From positions 7,930 through 71,929 of the forward strand of contig CAXBML010000015.1 of assembly GCA_963976875.1 (NCBI GenBank): a stretch of 64,000 nt of DNA. The letters are read 5' to 3'. The notes below the pieces were generated by a model. The model made no database searches. It was not told where the DNA came from and saw nothing but the letters and a program-made list of their open reading frames with translations. The position numbers and the translations under genes were made by a program. This stretch comes from Berkiella_A sp963976875 (GTDB lineage Bacteria > Pseudomonadota > Gammaproteobacteria > Berkiellales > Berkiellaceae). How positions within the stretch are numbered: position 1 is the stretch's first letter; each line of letters starts with the position of its first letter. This document shows, one piece after another, positions 17,181 through 26,848 of the stretch.

Positions 17181-20036
17181 TTAGATATTTAATGCATCTT
17201 CTACCAACTGTTTCTGTTGCTCATTATGCGCTGAAATATAGCCTGCGGCGGGCGCAGCAGAAGCGGCTCGTCCGGCATATAACAACTCTTGATGTTTTTG
17301 CATACACTCGGTGAAATGATGGTTCACAGGAAACCAAGCACCTTGATTTTTAGGCTCTTCTTGACACCAAATTATTTTTTTAGCATTTGTGTATTCTGCT
17401 AAAATCTTTTTAAGCTCCGTCTCAGGAAAAGGATAAAGCTGTTCTATTCGTATTATGGCGGTATCCGATTTATTTTGTGCCTCACGTTCATCAAATAAAT
17501 CGTAGTAAACCTTACCACTACATAAAATAACTTTGGTCACAGATTTTTTATCTAAACCTATTGTATCTGGAATAATAACTTTAAACTCACCATCCACAAA
17601 TTTCTCTATAGGTGACGCTGCTGCCTTGTGGCGTAATAAACTCTTAGGCGACATAACAACCAATGGGATACGAATTTTGCGCATAATTTGACGTCGTATC
17701 ATATGAAAAACTTGTGAGGCACTAGAAGGCACACACACTTGGATGTTATGTTCGGCACACAGTTGTAAGTATCGCTCAAGACGCGCAGAAGAATGCTCTG
17801 GACCTTGTCCTTCATAACCATGAGGCAATAGCATGACTAAACCACACAAACGGCCCCATTTTTGTTCTCCCGAACTAATAAATTGATCAATAACAACTTG
17901 TGCTCCATTGGCAAAATCACCAAATTGTGCCTCCCAAATCACCAATGGATAAGGATCGGCTGTGGTGTAACCATATTCAAATGCTAAAACAGCTTCTTCT
18001 GATAGAACAGAATCAATCACCGTAAATTTTGTATTGGATTCTGCGGGTACGACTTTTTCTAGTGGTATGTAGGCTGTCCCTGTTTTCTGATCATGAATCA
18101 CAGCATGTCGATGGAAAAATGTACCTCGACCACTATCTTGACCTGAAATTCGCACGGATGTTTTTTGGTTTAATAGGCTGGCATAAGCCAATGTTTCAGC
18201 AAAACCCCAGTCGATGGGTATTTCACCTTTAACCATTTTAACTCTATCATCATAGATTTTCTGAACCCTTGAATGCACGCTTAAATCAGTCGGCAATTCT
18301 AGTAACTGTTGTCCAAATTGCGCTATTTGCTGTTGGGTAATATTTGTGTTGATTTTTTCACGCCAATCATCCGAAAAGAAGGGTTTCCAATCAATGGCAT
18401 TGTGTTGTGGCACATCTGTCACAACGTTACTGGCAACACATTCTCCCGTCTCCAGCATTTTACGATTCAATTTTACCAACTCATTACAACGTTCCGCCGA
18501 CAAAATTTTAGCTTCGCATAAATGCTTCGCATAAACTTCTCGAGTTGTTGGGTGTCTTTTAACTTTTTTATACATTACGGGCTGAGTTGCAGAAGGGTCA
18601 TCCGCTTCATTATGACCATGTCGTCGATAGCAAACTAAATCAATGACGACATCTTTTTTAAATTTCATTTTATAATCTAAGGCTAATTGCGCAGCCAGTA
18701 CAACCGCTTCGGGATCGTCACCGTTCACATGAAATATAGGGGCTAATACAACCTTGGCGACATCGGAACAATATAAGGTAGAACGCATATCATTCGGATT
18801 GGACGTTGTAAAACCAACCTGATTATTAATAATAATATGCAACGTACCGCCAATGCTATAACCTCGGGTTTGAGACATATTAAGCGTTTCCATGACAACG
18901 CCTTGGCCTGAAAAAGCAGAGTCACCATGAATCGCAATAGACAAGGCCTTATTCGGATCATCATCTCCCCCTAAACGCGCTTGGCGCGCACGCACAGAGC
19001 CTGTGACAACGGGCGTGACAATTTCAAGATGCGATGGATTAAAAGCTAACGCCAAATGTACATTCCCACCAGGCGTGGCCACATCTGCTGAAAAACCTTG
19101 ATGATACTTTACATCACCAGATTCCAGATCCGTATTATGTTTTCCGGCAAACTCATCAAATAAGCCAGTAGAGCTTTTGCCTAATATATTAATCAATACA
19201 TTTAACCGGCCTCGATGCGCCATACCAATAACAACTTCTTGAGTTGATTGACTGCCAGCTCTTTGAATCACCTCATCCAAAAGAGGAATCAATGAATCTC
19301 CACCTTCAAGCGAAAAACGTTTGGCACCGGGAAATTTTTTACCCAGCTGTTTTTCCAAGCCCTCGGCTGCCGTAATTCTATCTAATATATGTTCGCATTT
19401 TTCATTGGTAAATTTTGGGGTTGCACGTGTACCTTCAATTCGTTCTTGAATCCATGCCCTCTCTTCTGGTGAAGAAATATGCATATATTCTGTGCCAATT
19501 GAGCCACAATAAGCATCATTTAAGGCGCGATATAACTCTCCTAAAGTCATTTGTTTCGGACCAACAAATGTTTCAGAGTCAAAAGAAGTACTCATGTCTT
19601 CGATAGATAGACCATGATCTTCTAATGTCAGTTCTGTTATACACTCTTTGGGTACTTCACGTAGACTCAAAGGGTCTATCTGGGCATGTAAATGACCTTG
19701 TAAACGATAGGCATTAATCAAGCGCAATACTTGGATTTGCTTATATTCATGCTCAACGCTCACACTTTGATGTTGATGGCCATTTCCCTGCTGTTGCGTA
19801 CGCATAGAAACAGGCATTTTGGCTAAATCAATAAATTGTTGGCAAACCTCAGCATGGGAGACGTCTTTGCCATTTTTACCTTCAACCATTGGTAAAGAAG
19901 AGAAATATTGTTGCCAGTTTTCTGAGACCAGCGTAGGATCTTGAAGATAGAGCTCATAGAGATACTCAAGATAATGTATATTGCCGCCTGCTAGAGCAGA
20001 GGAAGCCCACAAAGCGCTCATAGAATGCTTTTGCAT
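17181..20036 (-). CDS. sucA: 2-oxoglutarate dehydrogenase E1
   Basis: 951-residue thiamine-diphosphate enzyme that decarboxylates 2-oxoglutarate and succinylates the E2 lipoyl group. The N-terminal E2-binding helix has YLYELYLQDPTLVSENWQQYF. The thiamine-binding region includes GMAHRGRLNVL and GDSAFSGQGVV, then NNQVGFTTSNP. The C-terminal transketolase-like half has GQDSGRGTFFHRH and the LLPHGYEGQGPEHSSAR block. Normal length. The 221-bp gap to sdhB could hold its own promoter, so sucABCD may be transcribed partly independently of sdh. Confidence 0.97.
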   Translation of the reverse strand: MQKHSMSALWASSALAGGNIHYLEYLYELYLQDPTLVSENWQQYFSSLPMVEGKNGKDVSHAEVCQQFIDLAKMPVSMRTQQQGNGHQHQSVSVEHEYKQIQVLRLINAYRLQGHLHAQIDPLSLREVPKECITELTLEDHGLSIEDMSTSFDSETFVGPKQMTLGELYRALNDAYCGSIGTEYMHISSPEERAWIQERIEGTRATPKFTNEKCEHILDRITAAEGLEKQLGKKFPGAKRFSLEGGDSLIPLLDEVIQRAGSQSTQEVVIGMAHRGRLNVLINILGKSSTGLFDEFAGKHNTDLESGDVKYHQGFSADVATPGGNVHLALAFNPSHLEIVTPVVTGSVRARQARLGGDDDPNKALSIAIHGDSAFSGQGVVMETLNMSQTRGYSIGGTLHIIINNQVGFTTSNPNDMRSTLYCSDVAKVVLAPIFHVNGDDPEAVVLAAQLALDYKMKFKKDVVIDLVCYRRHGHNEADDPSATQPVMYKKVKRHPTTREVYAKHLCEAKILSAERCNELVKLNRKMLETGECVASNVVTDVPQHNAIDWKPFFSDDWREKINTNITQQQIAQFGQQLLELPTDLSVHSRVQKIYDDRVKMVKGEIPIDWGFAETLAYASLLNQKTSVRISGQDSGRGTFFHRHAVIHDQKTGTAYIPLEKVVPAESNTKFTVIDSVLSEEAVLAFEYGYTTADPYPLVIWEAQFGDFANGAQVVIDQFISSGEQKWGRLCGLVMLLPHGYEGQGPEHSSARLERYLQLCAEHNIQVCVPSSASQVFHMIRRQIMRKIRIPLVVMSPKSLLRHKAAASPIEKFVDGEFKVIIPDTIGLDKKSVTKVILCSGKVYYDLFDEREAQNKSDTAIIRIEQLYPFPETELKKILAEYTNAKKIIWCQEEPKNQGAWFPVNHHFTECMQKHQELLYAGRAASAAPAAGYISAHNEQQKQLVEDALNI

Positions 20037-20257
20037 GAATCACCATATGCTTTTTGTTTGTTGATAACTAACTAATACCCCTAGTTTCCCTGAACAAGGC
20101 TCTCGGCCACCTGCTACTTTACATCGGGCAAATTATACACCAAATGCACAACTATATAAAAATGCTTAGGTAAATATCAAACCATTTCCAAAGCCGATGT
20201 CCTGAAATACTGTATACCCTGAAATCTAGTGTGTCAGCTTTCAATGGCATGCTAAAT

Positions 20258-20962
20258 TTATAAGTCTTCTTTTAAAATCTGTGAACGAATAGTAGAGATT
20301 GCTTTCGTTGGATTTAAACCCTTAGGGCAAACATCGACACAATTCATAATTGATCGACACCTCAGGACACTATAAGCGTCATTTAATTGCGTTAATCGTT
20401 CCCGCGATTGGTCATCACGACTATCCACAATAAAACGACAAGCTTGTAACAAGGCGGCAGGCCCTAAAAATTTATCTGGATTCCACCAATAAGATGGACA
20501 GCTACTAGAACAACACCCGCATAAAATACATTCATATAATCCGTCTAGTTTGGCTCTTTCTTCAGGTGACTGCAATCGCTCTTTGGCAGGAGGCGGTTGA
20601 ACATTTTTTAAAAATGGCTGTGCCTTTCCATACTGAGCATAAAACTGGGACATATCCACAACCAAATCCCGAATAACAGGCATACCTGGAAAAGGTCTAA
20701 TTACAATCTTGCTCGTAGATAAGGATCGAATAGGCGTAATACAAGCTAGCCCATTCTTACCATTAATATTCATACCATCAGAACCACAGACCCCTTCTCC
20801 ACACGAGCGTCTAAAGGCTAAAGACTCATCTGTTTGGTTCTTTATTGCTAACAATGCATCCAGCACCATAACCATGCCAGGTTGTTCTATATCCAACTCA
20901 AAATCTTGCATATAAGGTTTATGATCTTTTTCTGGATCAAATCTAAAAATAGAAAAGCGCAT
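20258..20962 (-). CDS. sdhB: Succinate dehydrogenase iron-sulfur subunit
   Basis: 234 residues. N-terminal 2Fe-2S ferredoxin domain with SCGEGVCGSDGM and the fourth Cys in NGLACI. C-terminal 4Fe-4S and 3Fe-4S clusters are in CILCGCCSSSCPSYWW and CRSIMNCVDVCPKGLNP. Electrons pass from SdhA through these centres to the quinone site at the membrane. Located 14 bp after sdhA in the sdhCDAB operon. Confidence 0.97.
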   Translation of the reverse strand: MRFSIFRFDPEKDHKPYMQDFELDIEQPGMVMVLDALLAIKNQTDESLAFRRSCGEGVCGSDGMNINGKNGLACITPIRSLSTSKIVIRPFPGMPVIRDLVVDMSQFYAQYGKAQPFLKNVQPPPAKERLQSPEERAKLDGLYECILCGCCSSSCPSYWWNPDKFLGPAALLQACRFIVDSRDDQSRERLTQLNDAYSVLRCRSIMNCVDVCPKGLNPTKAISTIRSQILKEDL

Positions 20963-20976
20963 AGTCCCTGCCTTTA

Positions 20977-22743
20977 TTAGTAAACTCTCTCTTTCGGTTC
21001 GAATGTATCCACGGTCTTGGGCTTATTATTAACAGCTCGGAACTTCACCGTATCATCGTCTGAAAAGTATAGTGTATGTTTTAGCCAATTTTTATCATCA
21101 CGCTTTGGAAAATCTTCTCGGGAGTGCGCGCCTCGACTTTCTTCTCGTGTTTCCGCAGAAACTGCCGTCGCAATCGCAACTGCCATTAAATTATCCAGCT
21201 CTAACGCCTCAATTCTCGCAGTATTAAATGTTTTGCTTTTGTCTTCTAAAACAGCTTGGCTCAAGCGTTCTCGTAAAGACTTTAGTTTTTCGATCCCTTG
21301 ACGCATAACATCTCGTGTTCTAAATACACTAAAATCATTTTGCATGATTTGTTTGATTTCCACACGAATCTCAGAGATGCGTTCGCCTTTACTGGAGCCA
21401 TCCCACTTACGCAAACGCGTTAGGGCGGCATCAATATCATCATTTGAAGTTTGCGACAAGCCTGAGCCTTGGCTAAGCTGCTCGTTCACATGTATACCAG
21501 CTGCCCGACCAAATACAACCAAATCTAATAAGGAGTTACCCCCCAATCGGTTTGCACCATGTACAGACACACAGGCACACTCACCCACCGCATATAATCC
21601 TGGGACAATATCTTCTTTACCGCTACCATGACAATTTAGCACTTGCGCATGCACATTTGTGGGAATACCACCCATCATATAATGACAGGTTGGCACGACC
21701 GGAATAGGCACCTTAATGGGATCGGCATCGGCAAAAGTAATGGCTAATTCACGAATACCTGGTAACCGTGATTTAATTATCTCTTCTCCAAGATGATCCA
21801 GTTTTAGCAATACATGATCTTTATTTGGCCCACAACCTCGACCCTCTCGTATTTCTAATGCCATTGAACGGGACACAACATCTCTAGAAGCCAAGTCTTT
21901 TGCATTCGGAGCATATCGCTCCATAAAGCGCTCACCATCTTTATTGACTAGATAACCACCCTCTCCGCGAGAACCTTCGGTCACCAATACACCTGCCCCA
22001 GCAATACCTGTAGGATGAAATTGCCACATTTCCATATCCTGAGTGGCATATCCTGCTCTTAATACCATCCCAATGCCATCGCCTGTATTGATTAGAGCAT
22101 TGGTTGTAGAGTTAAATATTTGTCCCGCACCACCAGTCGCTAATATAACTGCCTTACCTGCTAAAAATAAAATGTCACCACTTTCAATATCTAAAACGAC
22201 AACACCCGCAACACCACCTTGACTATCTTTTACCAAATCTAAGGCATACCATTCACTAAATGTTGTGACACCACTTTCTAAATTTTTTTGATACAGCGTA
22301 TGTAACAAGGCGTGCCCTGTTCTATCGGCAGCAGCAGCCGTGCGCGTGGCTTGCTCGCCCCCAAAATTTTTAGATTGGCCGCCAAATGGCCTTTGATATA
22401 TTTTTCCGTTTTCAAAACGAGAAAAAGGTAACCCCATATGTTCTAATTCATATATCGCTTCTGGCCCAGCTTTACACATATATTCTATACAGTCTTGATC
22501 ACCCAAATAATCTGAGCCTTTAACCGTGTCAAACATATGCCAATGCCAATTATCAGGATGCTTGTTGCCTAGAGCAACCGTAATACCGCCTTGTGCGGAG
22601 ACAGTATGAGAGCGTGTCGGGAATACTTTAGAGACTAGGGCGACTTTACGTCCTTTACTGGCCAACTCTAATGAGGCACGCATACCTGCACCGCCAGCCC
22701 CTACAATAATTGCATCAAACGAACGAGTAGACGGAATGGCCAT
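20977..22743 (-). CDS. sdhA: Succinate dehydrogenase flavoprotein subunit
   Basis: 588 residues, usual size. FAD-binding GAGGAGMRASLELA at residues 15-28; covalent-FAD histidine at about residue 46 in TRSHTVSAQGG. Substrate-site blocks HPTGIAGAGVLVTEGSRGEGG and the VHGANRLGGNSLLDLVVFGR motif are present. It oxidises succinate to fumarate in the TCA cycle as part of respiratory complex II. It follows sdhD with no spacer. Confidence 0.98.
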   Translation of the reverse strand: MAIPSTRSFDAIIVGAGGAGMRASLELASKGRKVALVSKVFPTRSHTVSAQGGITVALGNKHPDNWHWHMFDTVKGSDYLGDQDCIEYMCKAGPEAIYELEHMGLPFSRFENGKIYQRPFGGQSKNFGGEQATRTAAAADRTGHALLHTLYQKNLESGVTTFSEWYALDLVKDSQGGVAGVVVLDIESGDILFLAGKAVILATGGAGQIFNSTTNALINTGDGIGMVLRAGYATQDMEMWQFHPTGIAGAGVLVTEGSRGEGGYLVNKDGERFMERYAPNAKDLASRDVVSRSMALEIREGRGCGPNKDHVLLKLDHLGEEIIKSRLPGIRELAITFADADPIKVPIPVVPTCHYMMGGIPTNVHAQVLNCHGSGKEDIVPGLYAVGECACVSVHGANRLGGNSLLDLVVFGRAAGIHVNEQLSQGSGLSQTSNDDIDAALTRLRKWDGSSKGERISEIRVEIKQIMQNDFSVFRTRDVMRQGIEKLKSLRERLSQAVLEDKSKTFNTARIEALELDNLMAVAIATAVSAETREESRGAHSREDFPKRDDKNWLKHTLYFSDDDTVKFRAVNNKPKTVDTFEPKERVY

Positions 22744-23079
22744 TTACAATACCCCATATAAAATCTGGAAACCCCAAAAGAAATAGCTCACTAAAGCCAA
22801 AATAATACCGGCTCGTAACAATTGTCGTAAAAAATTGTGATGGATATAATCTGTTACAATAGTCCAGACACCAATCCAAGCATGCAAAGATATGCTCAAT
22901 AATGCCAGCATCGTCATAACTTTCATTGCAGGTAAGAACATAAAAGCTTTCCAGCTCTCATAGTTAACGTCTGAATGCGTAAAACAGAAATACAATAAAA
23001 CAGCAATATATATAATTAAAAATACAGCGGTTAACCTTTGCGTTAACCAATCCTGTATACCATTTGCGCCTAAACTCAT
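22744..23079 (-). CDS. sdhD: Succinate dehydrogenase membrane anchor subunit D
   Basis: I place the start at ATG 23079 (111 residues, MSLGANGIQDWLTQRLTAV). It overlaps the sdhC stop as TAATG and follows GGAGGT at the right distance. A longer frame to 23286 exists but only overlaps sdhC and adds nothing family-like. Three hydrophobic segments are visible. The haem-ligand histidine is in SLHAWIGVWTIVTDY, the standard SdhD block. It anchors complex II and forms part of the quinone site. Confidence 0.92.
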   Translation of the reverse strand: MSLGANGIQDWLTQRLTAVFLIIYIAVLLYFCFTHSDVNYESWKAFMFLPAMKVMTMLALLSISLHAWIGVWTIVTDYIHHNFLRQLLRAGIILALVSYFFWGFQILYGVL

Positions 23080-23462
23080 TATATGACACCTCCTAACGCA
23101 AGAGCTGCCCAAACAGCAAAAGCAAATGAAAGGCCAAAAACAACCATAGCGCTGATACGCGCAGCTATTAAGGACTCGCCCAAATGGATATCCATTAATA
23201 AGTGTCGTAGGCCTGCAACAACATGGAAATAAAGCCCTACGGCTAAAACCCATATGAAAATTTTCCAAACAGGGGCTTGCATCCACGCTAGCATTTCATC
23301 AAAAGAAGCTTTCGACTCTAGTGAATGACCTAACAAACATAGAATCGCGGGTATAAATAAAAATACAACAACGCCACTGACCCTATGACAAATAGAGACA
23401 AGCGCTGGGATAGGTAATTTGATGGTTAGCGGATTAATATTAAGCGGTCTTTTTTTATTCAC
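23079..23462 (-). CDS. sdhC: Succinate dehydrogenase cytochrome b556 subunit C
   Basis: 127 residues, three membrane segments. The quinone-site motif is ICHRVSGVVVF (residues about 24-34), and the haem-ligand His lies in FHVVAGLRHLLMD (about residues 80-92). The start is GTG preceded by AAAGG at some distance. First gene of sdhCDAB, divergent from gltA across a 409-bp control region. Confidence 0.94.
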   Translation of the reverse strand: MNKKRPLNINPLTIKLPIPALVSICHRVSGVVVFLFIPAILCLLGHSLESKASFDEMLAWMQAPVWKIFIWVLAVGLYFHVVAGLRHLLMDIHLGESLIAARISAMVVFGLSFAFAVWAALALGGVI

Positions 23463-23871
23463 CGTAATTAATAACCTTTTTTAGTTAACTAAAAACATAA
23501 ATTGCACAAATTGAATCAGCATTATAATTCAGAACCCCCCCCACTGAACAGGGGTGTAGAGCTACTCTTCGCGTAGTTACACCGCTCGAAAAAATTTTTT
23601 TACTAAATAATAAGTAAATAATAAGCGCATCCCTGTTAAGTTTTAAAACTAATAATTTACAAAAATTGTTAATAAGTTTCCAAAAAGATGTAAAAACACA
23701 CCCATATTAAGTTCTAAAACTAATTTTTATAAGCTATTCGCTGCTTAAGTTTAAAAACTTAAACTAAAATATTTGTTTGACTATTTTCTGACTTGAGTTT
23801 CTTTTTGTACATCGCCGCGCTTATAATTCTAAACTAGTGAGTGACTAAATATATTATAATAAGGAATCAAC
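23463..23871. promoter_or_regulatory. Divergent sdhC / gltA control region
   Basis: This 409-bp AT-rich gap has no gene. Next to sdhC is a perfect 18-bp palindrome, 23478-23495 (TTTTTAGTTAACTAAAAA). Three copies of TTAAGTTYTAAAACTAAT lie at 23636-23653, 23707-23724 and 23745-23762. An imperfect hairpin occupies 23553-23583. Two TATAAT boxes near gltA are at 23822-23827 and 23855-23860, without well spaced -35 boxes. AAGGA at 23861-23865 is the gltA ribosome-binding site. The repeated motif looks like an operator or a curved-DNA site controlling entry to the TCA cycle; which protein binds it is unknown. Confidence 0.55.
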
Positions 23872-25158
23872 ATGTCTGATGTTGCCAAGCTAACTTTTCC
23901 CAACGCGGAAAAAATTGATTTACCCGTGTTAAAAAGCACTGTAGGTCCAGATGTGATTGATATTGGGTCATTGGTAAAACATGGCATGTTTACGTTTGAT
24001 CCAGGTTTCCGCTCAACAGCGTCATGCGAATCCAAAATCACCTATATTGATGGGCAGCAAGGCATTTTATTGCATCGTGGTTACCCTATCGAACAGCTCG
24101 CAGAAAAATCAGATTATTTAGAAGTCTGCTATTTATTATTGTACGGTGAACTACCCTCCCAAGCAGAGAAAACCCAATTTTATAATAAAGTCAAAATTCA
24201 TACTATGGTGCATGAACAGCTATCACATTTCTTCAATGGCTTTAGAAGAGATGCCCACCCGATGGCAATTATGTGTGGTGTTGTCGGCGCATTATCTGCC
24301 TTTTATCACGACTCACTCGATATTAAGAATGACCAACACAGGGATATTGCTGCATTACGTTTGGTCGCTAAAATGCCCACGCTTGCTGCGATGTGTTATA
24401 AATACTCTATTGGCCATCCTTTTGTTTACCCCGATAACAGTATGGATTTCTCAACTAATTTTTTACATATGATGTTTTCGGTCCCTTGTGAAGATAGTAA
24501 ACCCAATCCCGTGTTAGCCAAAGCAATGGATAAAATATTCATTCTCCATGCAGATCACGAACAAAATGCTTCGACATCCACAGTACGTTTAGCTGGCTCA
24601 TCCGGTGCGAATCCGTTTGCTTGTATAGCGGCAGGCATTGCAGCATTGTGGGGGCCAGCTCATGGTGGCGCGAATGAAGCTGTACTGTCTATGCTAGAAG
24701 AGATTGAATCTGTTGATAACATTTCTAAATATATCCAAAAAGCTAAAGATAAAAATGACCCTTTTAGGCTTATGGGCTTTGGACATCGTGTTTATAAAAA
24801 CTTTGACCCTAGAGCAACGGTTCTCCGAGAGTCTTGCCATGAAGTCTTAAATGAATTGGGCATGCAAGATGATCCCTTATTTCAAATTGCATTAACATTA
24901 GAAGACATTGCACGCAAAGATAGTTATTTTATTGAGAAAAAGCTCTATCCTAATGTTGATTTTTATTCTGGTATTATTCTGCGTGCTATCGGTATACCCT
25001 CAAATATGTTTACCGTAATATTTGCTTTATCACGCACAATTGGCTGGGTAGCCCACTGGAATGAAATGATTAGCGATCCAGGCCAAAGTATCAATCGACC
25101 CAGGCAGCTTTATACTGGTGAAACCAGTCGTGATTATGTGTCGGTTGGAGAAAGATAA
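23872..25158 (+). CDS. gltA: Citrate synthase
   Basis: 428-residue type II (hexameric, Gram-negative) citrate synthase condensing acetyl-CoA with oxaloacetate. Active-site blocks: HADHEQNASTSTVRLAGSS, the central GPAHGGANEAVL, and MGFGHRVYKNFDPRA. The catalytic Asp lies in the NVDFYSGI segment. N-terminal beta-domain typical of the type II form is present. The start is fixed by AAGGA six bases upstream. Divergent from sdhCDAB, the arrangement known from Coxiella and Legionella. Confidence 0.97.
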   Translation: MSDVAKLTFPNAEKIDLPVLKSTVGPDVIDIGSLVKHGMFTFDPGFRSTASCESKITYIDGQQGILLHRGYPIEQLAEKSDYLEVCYLLLYGELPSQAEKTQFYNKVKIHTMVHEQLSHFFNGFRRDAHPMAIMCGVVGALSAFYHDSLDIKNDQHRDIAALRLVAKMPTLAAMCYKYSIGHPFVYPDNSMDFSTNFLHMMFSVPCEDSKPNPVLAKAMDKIFILHADHEQNASTSTVRLAGSSGANPFACIAAGIAALWGPAHGGANEAVLSMLEEIESVDNISKYIQKAKDKNDPFRLMGFGHRVYKNFDPRATVLRESCHEVLNELGMQDDPLFQIALTLEDIARKDSYFIEKKLYPNVDFYSGIILRAIGIPSNMFTVIFALSRTIGWVAHWNEMISDPGQSINRPRQLYTGETSRDYVSVGER

Positions 25159-25284
25159 ATCGAGGCATCAATCCCCCTGCGCTTTCGCCTCCCCCTTCAC
25201 AAAGTGGGAAATATATTCGCTTTGCGAATGAGTAAGATATAAGCTCGAAGGATAGAGTGTAAATAACGACACAAGGACGTGGAT

Positions 25285-26310
25285 ATGCAAAAGCCTAAGT
25301 CTATTTTAGTCACGGGTGGTGCAGGCTATATTGGCAGTCATGTGGTCAAAGCGCTCCGTAGCTTGGCGCAATACAAAGTATTTGTTTTAGACAATCTGTC
25401 GACAGGACATCGTGATGCCGTAATGAATACCTCCCTAATTCAAGGCGATATACGGGACAAAGCACTCGTATCTGAAGTTCTAAAAAAAGAACGTATTGAA
25501 TCCGTCATGCATTTAGCCGCTAAAACCTCCGTTCCAGAATCAATCTCCCAGCCTTATGAATATTATGACAATAATGCTATGGGCACATTGGTTCTATTAG
25601 AGGCTTGCGCCGAACAAAAAGTGCACGAGTTTATCTTTTCTTCTACTGCAGCAGTATATGGTCATCCAAAACAACCCAAGATTGATGAAAACGCTGCTAC
25701 AGAGCCAACAAATCCCTATGGGTACTCTAAACTCGTTTCAGAGCATATGATTCAAGACTTCGCCACAGCCCATCAACTACAGTATGTGATCCTACGGTAT
25801 TTTAATGTGGCAGGGGCGGATCCAGATGGTGACATAGGTCAACGCTCAGAAAAAGCAGAACATTTAATTAAGGTCGCACTCGACACCGTTAACGGCAAAC
25901 GTGCGTCGTTGCCTATTTATGGTAATCAGTATGCGACACCTGATGGTACGTGTATAAGAGATTTTATTCATGTTAGCGATATTGCAAACGCTCATATCGC
26001 CGCATTACAATACCTTGAAAATCATAAACCATCGACTATTTTTAATTGTGGCTATAGCCAAGGCTACAGTGTCAAACAAGTCATTACTACATTGGAAGAT
26101 TTGCTCGGATACCAGATAAATGTAGAAGTTATGCCGCCAAGACCAGGCGATATTCCTGAAGTGATTGCGAACAACCAAAAAATCCGTGAAGCGCTCTCTT
26201 GGCACCCGCAATTTAATGATATTGCGTTTATGATCAAGACTGCTTATGAATGGGAACAAAAAAATACGACAACCAACACACATCACTCTCAGATCATGAA
26301 ACAGCGCTGA
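25285..26310 (+). CDS. galE: UDP-glucose 4-epimerase
   Basis: Extended SDR enzyme interconverting UDP-glucose and UDP-galactose (or the GlcNAc/GalNAc forms). NAD-binding GGAGYIGSHV is at the N-terminus; the catalytic Tyr and Lys are in YGYSKLVSE, with Ser/Thr in SSTAAVYG. The GTCIRDFIHVSDIANAH block is GalE-specific. A GTG at 25279 would also open the frame, but AAGGA (25273-25277) is only one base away from it and seven bases from ATG 25285, so I use the latter (341 aa). It may supply sugar nucleotides to the polysaccharide locus 16 kb downstream. Confidence 0.92.
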   Translation: MQKPKSILVTGGAGYIGSHVVKALRSLAQYKVFVLDNLSTGHRDAVMNTSLIQGDIRDKALVSEVLKKERIESVMHLAAKTSVPESISQPYEYYDNNAMGTLVLLEACAEQKVHEFIFSSTAAVYGHPKQPKIDENAATEPTNPYGYSKLVSEHMIQDFATAHQLQYVILRYFNVAGADPDGDIGQRSEKAEHLIKVALDTVNGKRASLPIYGNQYATPDGTCIRDFIHVSDIANAHIAALQYLENHKPSTIFNCGYSQGYSVKQVITTLEDLLGYQINVEVMPPRPGDIPEVIANNQKIREALSWHPQFNDIAFMIKTAYEWEQKNTTTNTHHSQIMKQR

Positions 26311-26409
26311 CAACAAGTCTTAAGAACCTACACGACTAACTCTAATAAATAGGTGGGTTGAACTAGTAGTGGATGATTTAAAGGTAGATAACTTTATCAT
26401 CCTATATTC

Positions 26410-26436
26410 ATCCCTCTACCCAACGGGTAGAGGGAT
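26410..26436. terminator. Probable bidirectional terminator
   Basis: Perfect 12-bp inverted repeat ATCCCTCTACCC / GGGTAGAGGGAT with a three-base loop, between the convergent galE and small-peptide genes. Short A/T runs flank both sides (AATTT on the plus side). Confidence 0.6.
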
Positions 26437-26505
26437 AATTTCTAAAGTTTACCCAATTAAAGTATTCGCACCCAATATTTTAACGAGTAAAATAGATATA
26501 AAATA

Positions 26506-26751
26506 CTAGATATTTAGACCACGAATCATGCCTAGCATCATGTCATCTTGCTCTTGCTCAGAAGCGGTAAAGAATCCTGGCGTATATAGCACATCTACAG
26601 CACCCATTGCATAAGTCGTGAACTGCGCCTTAGTACAATAAACACTCGGTTCTAAATCAAAATCCCAGTCTGTTTCATTTAGTTCTAAAGCTTCTTTACA
26701 ACTATGGCCACCAGACACTAATAATTGCTCTCTTAAATCTAAATTTTTCAT
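26506..26751 (-). CDS. Small acidic peptide with double-glycine-type leader
   Basis: 81 residues, family not recognised. The first 15 residues fit a double-glycine leader: Leu at -12, Glu at -8, Val at -4, Gly at -2 and -1 (LDLREQLLVSGG). Such leaders are removed by C39-peptidase ABC exporters. The remaining 66 residues are acidic, rich in aromatic residues, and have two Cys (positions 18 and 39). AAGG lies about ten bases before the ATG. No C39 transporter is in the window; the ABC exporter at 40208 lacks that domain. It could be a bacteriocin-like or signalling peptide, or a small cytosolic protein with a chance match. It has its own gaps on both sides. Confidence 0.6.
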   Translation of the reverse strand: MKNLDLREQLLVSGGHSCKEALELNETDWDFDLEPSVYCTKAQFTTYAMGAVDVLYTPGFFTASEQEQDDMMLGMIRGLNI

Positions 26752-26848
26752 AATACTACAACCTTAAAATTTAACTAACTAAAAAGGGGAAAACCCCGGG
26801 TCAAATATACGTTATTCCCGCCCGAAAAAGCTAGAACAGTTTCTAATA

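Noticed and set aside
22744..23286. 180-residue version of SdhD
   Set aside because: The extra N-terminus overlaps sdhC out of frame; the ATG at 23079 has a strong ribosome-binding site and gives the normal length.
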